64,000 bases of DNA, from NCBI GenBank assembly GCA_027605045.1, contig JAQFWX010000001.1, positions 992,001 through 1,056,000 on the forward strand, written 5' to 3'. Numbering within the stretch: the stretch's first letter is position 1; the number at the start of each line of letters is the position of its first letter. A program made the position numbers and the translations under genes. This DNA comes from Phallus indusiatus. Its lineage: Eukaryota; Basidiomycota; Agaricomycetes; Phallales; Phallaceae. Under the pieces are notes generated by a model. That model was not told the origin of the DNA and ran no database searches. It worked only from the letters and a program-made list of their open reading frames with translations. Shown piece by piece: positions 34,730 to 44,681 of this stretch.

Positions 34730-36328
34730 CTAAACAGAGACTGGTGTGCCAAGTTGTTGAAGCGCTTTTCGGAACTGGGTGGTCCGTAATGATATAGATA
34801 TGGTACCTATTTGGGTTTGAGGGGAACTATACTGACGAAGTCGTAATAAATAATCGGTGATTAAAATGACCCAAAAACTGGAATGAAGATGAAACAATGG
34901 GTAAAACTTATAAATTAACGACTTTACGTATTTTGATAAAATTCCCCCACATCCTGATGGAACCTAAGGTTAATTGGATTGTCAATAGAAAAATTATGAA
35001 AATGCTCACTAATACATAGGATGCTATCCACGATTTATAATGGAAATGGGTAGCGATTAAAGGGACAACAATCGACGCCATAACGAAGCTTTAACCCGAG
35101 ATAGAAGTTAAGTAAGGCTGAAACATTTCATTGAATGCTCACAAGCATCTTAGTATACCTAAAATTTACTTATATGTGTCTTCAATTTATTATATAAAGT
35201 TCTCCATACGTACTTTCTGTCAAGACTAGTGAAACAAAATTATCGCCACCCTGAAAATTCAGTCCAGCTGTCCGCTTTGATTTCCATGTGCTCCAGACCT
35301 TCCACAAGCATATGCCTAATATAAAAGCATCTGTACACACGGCGATAATGAGAGCGATCGAACCATAACCTGCCATTTCTAAACACGGAATTTGAGCTGA
35401 CCCATGAAGTCTTAACGTACCACTAAAATTGTCTCAGTCGTTGAAAAATTAATATACAACAAGACATTCTCTTTACCTCCATAAATTGCTGAGATAATAG
35501 CAGCAGATAACCGATGGTTTTATGACTAAAGAGATATAAAATGGTCACTCTGGTCTCTAGTCAGATTTTCTCACCGTTATATAAATATAAAACCACTCCT
35601 GCTAAATAACCAAGGATTAAAGTCACTTTCAAAACTTTATTTTCTTGACATAATGGATACGCTGGAACAACCAACACGCCTAGTATAAGAAGTAAATGAT
35701 TGTCAAGACCATTCAAATGGCGACTCACCTTGAATGCCGATATACCATAGAACATAAAAAGAACCTTCTATATAAGAAAGAGTGATGATTGGCTCCCTGA
35801 TTGAACCTATGTTCAACTTTTCCGTTCGAATTTGTTCAGAGAATTCCCAGACTCACACATTCTTAAATAACATGAGCAATGTTTATCAATATTCAGCACT
35901 CTCTCAAAATTATATGTATATTCTTCGGCTTACTGGTTCTACCGGCAACTCAGTTAATAGTAAGAGTGCCTGATTAACCAAACCGCCGTATCTTGCAAAC
36001 AGGTAGAACAGAGAGGGAAGACGAAAGGGCTTTAACCATATGTGTTCTATTTCTCTTGAGATATTAAGGATACTACTATACGCCATCAATACTGAAAAAG
36101 GCGTTTTATTGAGCATATGCATATCAGTGAGAATTATCATAATTTTAAAGAATTGAGACCGTCTCACTGGCAGCACTGATAGACATCGCATAGTCGCAAC
36201 GGCTATGTCCCCGAATCACATGTATGTGAATGATGAATAGGATCGAAAGGGAGAGTGTATACATACAAAGTAGTACGGACCGGAGGGTCAAGGATGATCT
36301 GTACCGGGACAACGGTATTGTTGTTCAT
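34730..36328 (-). CDS. DUF6533-type multi-pass membrane protein, copy 2 (unit U1)
   Basis: Starts MNNNTVVPVQIILDPPVR at 36,328, followed by an intron at GTATGTATAC. Exons give SSILNISREIEHIWLKPFRL, PSLFYLFARYGGLVNQALLL, an AFK-GVLVVPAYPLCQEN join across an intron, VTLILGYLAGVVLYLYNG, and AGYGSIALIIAVCTDAFILG followed by ICLWKVWSTWKSKRTAGLNF. The last exon is SFWVILITDYLLRLRQYSSP to QQLGTPVSV, with TAG at 34,730. EIEHIWLKPF is the DUF6533 hallmark. Donors and acceptors agree with copies 1 and 3. Function unknown; the topology suggests a receptor- or channel-like protein. Confidence 0.72.
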
Positions 36329-38585
36329 CGATATTAATTAGCAATTCAGTGTGGCCGGTAGCGTTAGGTCAATTTAACTTGGCGGGAGACTATTAATTTA
36401 TATCATGACCTCCTTTGTGACGATACTGATGAGAAGGGAAAAATCATCTACCACTGTCATTCAGCTCGATCAGTTGAGACATCTGAGCATTTATATGTCT
36501 ATACCCTACAACTGGTTGATGGGTAAGCATAAGTATCCTCCCGATTACTTCTAATTGGAAATATACGTCATGGAAATTGAATAAATCCACCAAAAAAATG
36601 ATGATGGTTCGATTTACATGCAACAAGTTGAACTAGCATATGGGCGACAGGTTGAGCTAGATGATGAACTGAGTTAATTTGACTCGGTTTGGGATAAAAT
36701 TCTTACTTCATTTGCCACTTGCAAAGCATTCTTCTCGATATCCGTGGTTAGCATACTCGCATATTTCAGGGAGAAATAGGGGTAGTGTACTGTATCGAAA
36801 AATAAACTAAGCGCGAGCGGCGTCATTGACGGTCTCAAGGATCAGATCACGACAAAGCGACACGTTCGCAGCATGAAAAAGAAAGACACCATGAAACTAT
36901 TCGAAAAAAGGATCAATGTCAAGTAATCGGTAATCGTCTGGATCATTTTCGATATAATAACCGTTTCTTTAGTATGTAACTTTGTCGGACAAGCGGCCTG
37001 AGTCTACCTGAGATATTTTAGCCGAAAGCTACGCCTAGGAAACAGAGCCTTGTTTTTTTTCGGTTTGACGATGTTTTTGTCGGGACAAACGAAGGGTGTT
37101 GAGCTGAAGAGTATCAAGTTATATATATCCGTCATGTGGATGATGTGGCTGGGCGAACAGTCAATTTCAAAAGTTCAAGCTCCGATTGGGGACATACTCA
37201 CATCTCGTATTTCCGCCGTTGATTTCTATATCCAAGGCACTAGACCTCTTACGTCGAGATGGGTCAGAATACCAAGTGCTAGACACGAGGTATCCGCCCT
37301 GACATCCCATAAAAATCAAGTTTGGACATGGATAAACTTGCAGTTTTGGTTTGAACACCGCAGTCGACACTACGCCTTTGAAGCTGTCATCAAACCCTTA
37401 GGTACCGCTCAAATCTTATTTGGCTATCCATTCTCGAACAGACTATAAATTGGCTATAAGACATGCTTTGGGTGACGGGCGGCGTTTAGAGAAAGGATGC
37501 TCTAGAGCACAGTCTAACAAACCTGTATTTGGCATTCTTCCGTTCCGAATAGGCTTCGTAATCCATCGTAGGGTTCATTGTCGGGACAACTTCAACGCCA
37601 ATGACGGATTTTACACAACCCAGATAGGCACAAATACTCAGTCAGCTGAACCGGATCCACGCTAATAGTACGCGTAGCCTCGGAACCAGCCCTTGTTGAT
37701 TACGTCACCTCCCTTTTGGGACAACCACAAATGGGAGTTCCTCATAACAAGGCCTGGTCCGGACCTCTTTGGCACCCCAGGCAACACCCTGAATGTCACT
37801 TGTTCGGGGTCTTTCAGATTAGTAATACAGCTCTTTGGTTGTCTTTTGAAGGAAGCAACATGTATACAAATAACTTGGAACACTTTAAAATTAAATAACA
37901 TCTAGGCTTACTACCATTAGAACTCAATTTTCTCCATCAACAGTCAGAATTCAGAGGGCAAAGCAGGACAACTTTCAAACACACGATTTTCTCGCGTTGA
38001 TTACGTATTCCAGATTAGATTCCGCGACTTGCGATTACTACTTTTGCCTGGTGTGCAACTTATTTCTCCGGTCCTTTGCTTTGCGATTTTATACCCCAGA
38101 ACAAACTGATACATGTACCTCAAGAAGAAACGTTCTTTATTAACAGTAAATCTGTCCAACAATTGCTGAAAGCTAATTTAACGATGGCGCGAAACATTTA
38201 TTTACAGGAGACTACGGTGCTGAAGGTTCTACACGATGATTGGTCGGCGTTTTGTTCATCGTGGCCCAGCAACAAACGCAGCCAAATGGCTTTTGAATTT
38301 GCTGCCTTACATCTTTCTCTACTCGACGATCATGACAAGTTTATAATTCAACACATAGCGATGTGGGTGTTTGCACCTCGTGATGAAACCTCCCGGAATA
38401 TGGATATGATCTTAGGTTTGGGGCGAAGTATCTTCAGTTACCTATGTCTCGCACACTATCTCGGGATAACGCCCGATGATGCTTATCTACACCACAAAAA
38501 CAAACGAATCATACGCCCTAGAGTCTTGCACGAAGACGCCTGGAAGACAATTGAAGCCTGCGTGATGTACGAAAATCAACAGGAT

Positions 38586-38590
38586 TGGAC
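38586..38590. repeat. Target-site duplication TGGAC, left
   Basis: Exact 5-bp match to 47,763-47,767 on the other side of the retrotransposon; 5 bp is the usual Ty3/gypsy length. Confidence 0.95.
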
Positions 38591-38910
38591 TGTAACGCTT
38601 CGTTACTTTTTATAGTGTACCGCGTACGGTACACAAGTTTTATCACGCTGTAGTCCTCACACCAATATAACAGACCAAGGGTGCTGTATTATGATGGTGT
38701 AAAAACAAAATGCGCGTGCTGAATCAGCACGCGCGTAACTACTACTAATGTACAGTTATTACATAATGGCTCGCCGCGTCACGGCGAGCCAGAGGCGTTA
38801 AGCGCCTCTATTATTAGAAGTACTAATAGTAATTACTGCAGAGGGCGAAGCCCTCTGCATATGCCCAAGTGGCATATACTCAATCCACCGCATACGGTGG
38901 ATCCGTTACA
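38591..38910 (-). repeat. 3' LTR (320 bp)
   Basis: Bounded by TGTAACG and CGTTACA. Nearly the whole LTR folds into consecutive hairpins, for example GTGTACCGC/GCGGTACAC-like ends, GCGCGTGCTG/CAGCACGCGC, GGCTCGCCG/CGGCGAGCC, AGAGGCG/CGCCTCT, GCAGAGGGC/GCCCTCTGC and ATCCACCG/CGGTGGAT. It differs from the 5' LTR by one extra T at 38,598-38,600. Confidence 0.95.
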
Positions 38911-38930
38911 TCCTCCCCTTGTGACTTGGA
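38911..38930 (-). other. Polypurine tract of the retrotransposon
   Basis: Reading on the minus strand, AAGGGGAGGA lies directly before the 3' LTR, as expected for the plus-strand primer. Confidence 0.7.
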
Positions 38931-38972
38931 CTCCAAGTCATGGGATCGCGAAGAGGAGGCGTCTGACTGTAA

Positions 38973-40597
38973 TCAGTCAGAGGGATTGCTGTAGTCAATC
39001 TCCATGCTCTCCGAGGCACTCGGATGCGGCGCGTCAAGGTCCTCAGGGGGCCTTAACAATTCCTCGTCCGTCATCTGAATTGGGACGGACGGGGAGTAGA
39101 CCTTGTTAGGCTGGCCTGCCACGATGCTGGCAGGTGAAGCCGACGCATGGACGGCGGGGGCGGACGACTGAGTCGTACGCGCCTTTTGTTGGACGATCCA
39201 GTCCACGGCGCACGCGATAGTCATGCGCGATGCGATTGACATCTTCTCCATTGGCGTATCGTTGGAGAAGGGGCGCGATCACCTCAGTGACGCGTTTGTC
39301 GTCGCTCCATTGGCATGCATGGAGCGAATCACCTCCTCTATGGTAATGGAGGAGGGGGATTTGCACTCGAAGGAACGAGTGTAGCCTTCCATAAGCGTGG
39401 AAGGCAGGTGGGTGGAGGAATTACCCTTACCACCGAGAACTTCTTCCCACACAGTAAGTGCGGGGTCGAGGAGGCACTCAGCCGCCTTCTCGAGGAACTT
39501 GGCACGTACTTCACGAGTACGTGTGACTCGTTTGAGCCATGCGAACACCTCAACATCTTGAGGGTTTAATGATCCATCCGACATTAGTCGGATGTAAGGA
39601 GGACCTGGTTAGGGTCCGCATTCCAAGTATTGATTAAATACTTGATCTCGGGGTGTATGAGTTCTCCCGAGATAGACACCACCGATGGACGGTTGGCGGC
39701 AGCCTCCATAGCTTCAAGCTTGGCGGTCTTTCTCGCCAGGCGACGCTCCTTCATGGATCTGCGCCAGCGAGTCCATGCGTATGAAATACACATGTGAACC
39801 CCCCTGTCATCGGGGTACGTGAACACCGGGGGGTCGGTCCAAACCCGGGTTCCAATCTCGACGAACAATGGTTCGTCGAGGCTGCAGGTGTTATACCATG
39901 CAGTAGGATTGGGGGTGCCAGGCACCAGAGAGTGATCCCCACTAACAGTGGGGTCGAAGCCCTTGACGAAGAAGGGCCATGGGTCCCGGTTGGAGTCCCA
40001 TCCTGGCTTGGTCCGTGGATACGGACCAGAGGGTTTCCTTGGAGAAACCGGGGCAGCATCGCGAGAGCCCGATGCCTTGGTTGCATCAGCGTAGGTACGC
40101 TGAGGTTTGCGTTTGGTGGACGACGCGATGGAGGCGTCGTCATCATAGTCGTTATCATCGACTATGTCTTCCATGTCGTCGTCAGACGACATGTCGTTGA
40201 AAATATCAGGCAAAGGGGCTGCCTGGGATGGTTCAGGCGCTTTATCGGCCTGGTCTCTCGACCGCTTTTTGGAGGTCGATGGGGTAGTCGACGGGCCTGC
40301 CGTCGACGCTGAACGTTCAAGTTCAGCAATGCGAGCTTTCAGCTCGCAGATACGACGATTCGCATCGTCGAGGTGGTCTGTCAAGGACTTGACGTCCTTT
40401 TCAGCTTCTTCTAGACGTTCGTCTAGATGATAGTACTCCCTCCTTATGAAGGGAAAGGCCTTGTAGACGGCCTGCTTGACCATATCATGGTCAAGGATGA
40501 TTGCCCCGCTGCCAGCGGGGCCTGCCAGGTGACTGGCAAAGTCGTTGCACGCAGTGCAACTATCATTGTTATGATAGACGGATATGCATCCGTCCAT
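38973..40597 (-). CDS. Extra 3' ORF of the retrotransposon, coiled-coil protein of unknown function (frame-broken)
   Basis: It lies between the integrase and the 3' LTR in the same orientation. The first block (39,584-40,597) starts MDGCISVYHNNDSCTACNDF and has a heptad-like coiled coil (YYHLDERLEEAEKDVKSLTD, DDANRRICELKARIAELER), a basic stretch KKRSRDQADK and an acidic SSDDDMEDIVDDNDYDDD region. Its stop overlaps the next block's ATG (TAATG at 39,584). That block includes VEVFAWLKRVTRTREVRAKF, with a further shift to HANG..VTEVIAPLLQRYANGED and a last block ending SESMEIDYSNPSD. There is no signal peptide or membrane helix, so it is not envelope-like. About 550 residues in total if frames are joined. 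Confidence 0.6.
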
Positions 40598-40855
40598 CGC
40601 GTCTAAGGTCCATTCGGACCTTTGCAGGGCCAGTTGAGCCTCTGCTTTTTGAACCTACTAACAGGTTGCGGCGTAGGCGACCGCGAGCGTGATCGTTCGC
40701 GTTGCTTTCCTTGCTGTCAGGCATGGGGGTGTTGAGGGAGAAAAGACCGTGAACGGACTTTTGTTATATACTTGGGCGGCCTCATGGAGCGCCCAAGTGA
40801 AAATTACCTCACCGCGTAGCAGTGAAGTGCCAGTGGATCCCTGTGGGTGGGATCT

Positions 40856-42815
40856 TCAAGCAGATCCCCGAGTGGGATCTGGGCGCTTGTTGCTGGTCCG
40901 CGACTCTCCGTGATTGGATAGTCGTGGCAGCTGCCGAGGCTCGTTTACGCCTCGTAATTGCAAGTACTCGTCTAGAGCTTGCAAGTCCTTACAGTTACTG
41001 TAAGGTTCCCAAGTGGTATCCCCAAGGGTCCACTGGACTAGGAACTCGAGATCTTTCTCGCGAGTTCCACTCCAGCGATGAGCTAGGAGTTCCTCGACGT
41101 GCCATTCAGCATCGTCTGGCTGTCCAAAATCATACGCCGTGAGTGTATCGCGGCGTGGAAACCTCTCGTCGTCATTAGCGATGTGAGGTTTAATCAAATC
41201 CACGTGAAATACGGGATTTATGCGACGTTGCTTGAGCTCCTCAGAGAGCTCAAGTTTCACTGTGATATTGTCTTTAGCGGACAATATTTTGTATGGTCCC
41301 ACATAACGCGGGATCAACTTCTTAACTCTCCCCTTGGGGAGGTTGAGATTCCTCGTCGACAGATAGACGAGATCACCCTCTTTGTACTCCGGTGCATCGC
41401 GCCGTGAGTTGTTCGCGTAGTGAGCCTGTTTAACGCGATTGGCTATGATAGCGTCATGCGCTATCATGAGGTTCCACTTTGCCTGTTGGGCAAAGTGTTG
41501 AACACCTTTGAATTTGGTGTTCGTCTCAATTTTCCTTCCCAAACTGGGAAGATAGCCGTAATTGAGTTCAAACGGCGCGAAACCAGTGGTTTCGCTGGTG
41601 CTGCTATTAATAGCAAACTCCACCATTGGGATCCTTTCGGCCCAATCTTTTTGATCGTTCTGTATCACGGAACGAAGTATTTGGCCAATCGAGCGATTGG
41701 CTCGCTCGGTAGATCCATCCGTTTGCGGATGGAACGCCGTGGACATGAGCAATCGTGTCCCCATTAGGCGTTGCAGTTCCTGCCAGAACTTGGCAGTAAA
41801 TCGTGCATCCCTGTCACTCACGATTGAGTCAGGGACACCGTGGAGTCTTACGACTTCACTGAGGTATAACCAGGCTGTGCCCTTGGCGGTCAGCTTGGTG
41901 GTGGTTGGCATCAGACGAACCATAGAGGTCAGTCTGTCAATCACGACGAATAGGAAGTCGTGGCCGTTTGAAACGGGTAATGGACCGACGAAGTCCATTC
42001 CAATCGATTCCCAAGGTTTATTGGGGATCGGGAGTTGTTTTAACAGACCACTGGGGTGATTATTCTCCCTTTGTTGGTCTGGCACGCCCGCAGGATCTGC
42101 AGAACGTATCGATGTCTTCAATCATCGATTTCCACCAGTACGCTTGTCTAACGTACTGAGACGTTTTGTAACGTCCAAAGTGCCCAACAATTTGGTGGGC
42201 CTCACTGATTATAATCTCAGTGATCCTCCTCCCCTTGTAAAATGCGTTATGGGGGACGCATAATACATCGCGGAGGAACTGATTCTTGGTAAAGATCAGT
42301 TGATTTTTAATTCCAAACGCCTTGTGAGCGTTCGGGTTGGCAAGAACCAGCTTAAATACAGGGTCCTTGTGATAACCTTGCTGTATCAGCGAGGTAAATT
42401 CAGCAAAGCCCTCAATTTTGGCTTTAAGAAGCTTGCTGTCTTGCTCCGCACTTAGAGCAAGTATATCCTCATCGGATTGCGCTTCTGTAATATCAGAAGG
42501 TGTAGTATTTGAGGGACCTTCAACTCGAGGTTCCTCTCGTACTCGTGAACGTGTAATAACGTTCACTCTCACTTCATCCCTTCTTTCGATGGGAAGATGA
42601 TCCCCTTCGGGATCAAGTCTAACGTCAGCGTTGACGTATACCTCCGGAGGGTGAACCTCATCCGGAGTGTCCTCTTCGTAATAACGAGAGAGGCCATCGG
42701 CGACATTGTTAGTGACGCCCTTGACATGAATCGTCTCGTAGTCAAAACGAGACAGGTATTCATACCACCGTGCTTGACGCGGTGACATGCGAGGCTGGGT
42801 CTTGAAGTGGACCAT
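40856..42815 (-). CDS. Retrotransposon integrase with C-terminal chromodomain
   Basis: The upstream block (42,060-42,815) covers the end of RNase H (KTQPRMSPRQARWYEYLSRF, NNVADGLSRYY) and the integrase zinc finger (HQIVGHFGRYKTSQYVRQAY, then FCRSCG). After a one-base frame change near 42,065-42,120 the main block reads IGMDFVGPLPVSNGHDFLFV (first Asp), SDRDARFTAKFWQELQ (second Asp) and HPQTDGSTERANRS (Glu), the complete DDE core. GPYKILSAKDNITVKLEL and INPVFHVDLIKPH (GPY/F-like module) precede the chromodomain VEELLAHRWSGTREKDLEFL, VQWTLGDTTWEP. The chromodomain marks it as a chromovirus that may read histone marks for targeting. Confidence 0.92.
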
Positions 42816-43974
42816 GGCCTCGTTGTCCGTTACTAGGTGAATCTACGCCTAGTAGTTTGTCTTCCCACTTGAGGAAGGCTTGAGTACCGCGATGAGCTCA
42901 TGCTCATGGGTGCGGTAGTTGTATTGAGCAGGGGTGAACTTCTTCGAGAGAAACCCTGCTGGCCTACACGTTTGCCATGTAGGCCCTTGCCCATAATAGG
43001 CACCGACGCCACATTTAGAGCCGTCGGTTACGACCCAAATTGGATCTGGGTCGTCCACGTTAATAGGCTTCAAGATAGGAGCTTCGCGTGAGTGCTTTGA
43101 TTGAATCAAAGCACTTGTTCAACAACGGCGTCCATACGAACGGTCTGTTGTTGTACGTACACCCTGATAGTGGTGTAGTGTATGCGGCTACCCCTGGTAG
43201 GTATGCCGCAACGTATTGTACGAGGCCCAGAAATTTCTGGACATCGTTATACGTGCGTGGAGTTCTCCACTCACGTATTTTGTCCATCTTCTCGTGATCG
43301 GGATGGATGCCATCATCGTCGATGATGTGGCCTAAGCACTCCAGTCGCTTAGAGTACAAATCAACTTTACGACTACTTAGGTAAAGTTGTGCTTCTCGCA
43401 GACGCGAGAAGGCATTCTCTAGATGCTGCTGATGCAGATCTATTGTGTTTGAATAGACGAACACGTCGTCTATGTATGCATCCGTCGAACGACCGATGCA
43501 GTCCCTAAATATGTGAGTCATCAGACGTTGAAACGTCGATGGGGCATTACAGTCTCCTTGCTGCATGACATGGCTCTTGAAAGTGCCATAGATGGTGGCA
43601 AAGGTCGTCTTGTGGACGTCCTCTGGGACTATGCGTACTTGCTCGTACGCCTCAGTCAGATCAATTTTTGATCTGTATTTGTGTCTCGCCACGTTCTGGC
43701 GGATGGTTTCCTGGTCAGGGAAGGGCGTTACGTCCTTCTCTGTGTTTTCGTTCTGCAGGCGCAGATCGAACACGGTCCGTAGTGCTAGGACTACGGCTCG
43801 TTTCTGCAGGCAAAGCATAGGGATTGCCTGTGTAGCTACAGTTGGTTCCCACCAGCCTGCAGCTACGTATCGCTGAATCTTTTCAGCGAGTAGCGCTTTG
43901 AGCGCATCCGGACACCTGGGAAGGTGGTACCGGATCTTCTTATTGGGCTCAATAAGAGGAATCTGGTGATTCAC
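42816..43974 (-). CDS. Retrotransposon reverse transcriptase and RNase H
   Basis: RT block (43,060-43,974): VNHQIPLIEPNKKIRYHLPR, RTVFDLRLQNENTEKD, YRSKIDLTEAYEQVRIVPED, FATIYGTFKSHVMQQGDCNA, and the catalytic YIDDVFVYSN; then CLGHIIDDDGIHPDHEKMD and FLGLVQYVAAYLPGVA. The first catalytic Asp is in KIDLTEAYEQ. The RNase H block starts in another frame at about 43,095: PIWVVTDGSKCGVGAYYGQG, KKFTPAQYNYRTHEHELIAV, then VTDNEAMVHF after further shifts at 42,830-42,880. All catalytic acidic residues visible are present, so the only damage is the frame changes. Confidence 0.92.
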
Positions 43975-44681
43975 TTCCCGAAATGGGGAAGTCGGGAAGG
44001 GACAGGACCGAACAGGTCACTGTACTTGTTCTTCCAGTACTCGATGAGTGCTGGGATATTCTCTTCCGTCATCTCAGGGACGGAGGAGCTGGAATGTTGG
44101 GTGCTGGCTAGCACCATCGCTCCTGTTTCAGGAGCGTGTCCAATCACATGGTGATTGGTGTCAATCACCTCGCCGTCGCGGGTGATTGTACCTCTGCTGA
44201 AATCCAGGCAGATGTTGTAGCGTCTCAGGAATGGGACGCCAATGATCACATCATAGTGATCGATGTTGACGATGTCAAAGTACTCTTGGACATTGATACC
44301 TCCGAATTGGATTCGGGTGTACGTTCCATACTGGATGGAAGACTTGCTGCCCTTAACGGCCAGCTGCAGCACGACAGGTTTGTCGAGCTTGAAGGTTCTT
44401 GCCCCGGTGGCAAGAGAGAAATGAGGGGACATGATCATCCCCTGGCATCCACTGTCGACTAGGCAGTGGGCCAATTGGCCATTGACTGGCCAGAAACCCT
44501 CAATGGGTCTCGATGCGTTTCTGTCTCGTGTTGGGGCACGAGAGCTCACTCTAGCCGTATGGTCATAGAGTGGTTCCTTGCTCGTAGCGAGCGAGGACTC
44601 ATTGTCATCCAATGGCGATGACTTGTGGACCGCGAAGTGCAGTCTGCGCTCCTCATACTCGTCACCAATTGTGAGGAGCAT
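43971..44681 (-). CDS. Retrotransposon aspartic protease and pol N-terminus
   Basis: Contains AHCLVDSGCQGMIMSPHFSL with the active-site DSG and, downstream, YDVIIGVPFLRRYNICLDFS, the second conserved hydrophobic-G element of retropepsins. It ends ENIPALIEYWKNKYSDLFGP, RLPHFGK, where one missing base separates it from the RT start (HFGxVNHQIPL). Confidence 0.88.
   Translation of the reverse strand: MLLTIGDEYEERRLHFAVHKSSPLDDNESSLATSKEPLYDHTARVSSRAPTRDRNASRPIEGFWPVNGQLAHCLVDSGCQGMIMSPHFSLATGARTFKLDKPVVLQLAVKGSKSSIQYGTYTRIQFGGINVQEYFDIVNIDHYDVIIGVPFLRRYNICLDFSRGTITRDGEVIDTNHHVIGHAPETGAMVLASTQHSSSSVPEMTEENIPALIEYWKNKYSDLFGPVPSRLPHFGK

Larger units (their letters stand above)
32838..37676. repeat. 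Segmental repeat unit U1
   Basis: First copy of the tandem segment. Its start (GGATGGCTTACAGAGCGTGC) matches 56,408 in U3, and it runs through the surface gene, DUF6533 gene and a non-coding tail to GCTGAACCGGAT (37,645), matching 55,191 and 61,540. It lacks the leader part found in the other units (GGTTTGCCATGTGTAAC to GCATAAAAG). The right end is cut at about 37,676 by an 11.4-kb insertion; homology resumes at 49,066. The tail (36,330-37,676) has no convincing ORF but is conserved in all three units. Confidence 0.85.

Noticed and set aside
36329..37676. ORFs in the conserved U-unit tails (e.g. 37,050-37,448; 54,445-54,837; 60,999-61,346)
   Set aside because: The frames are not conserved between the three copies although the DNA is, so coding is unlikely.
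38973..40597. 3' ORF as a retroviral-type envelope gene
   Set aside because: No signal peptide, transmembrane helix or glycosylation pattern; the visible features are coiled coil and charged tracts.
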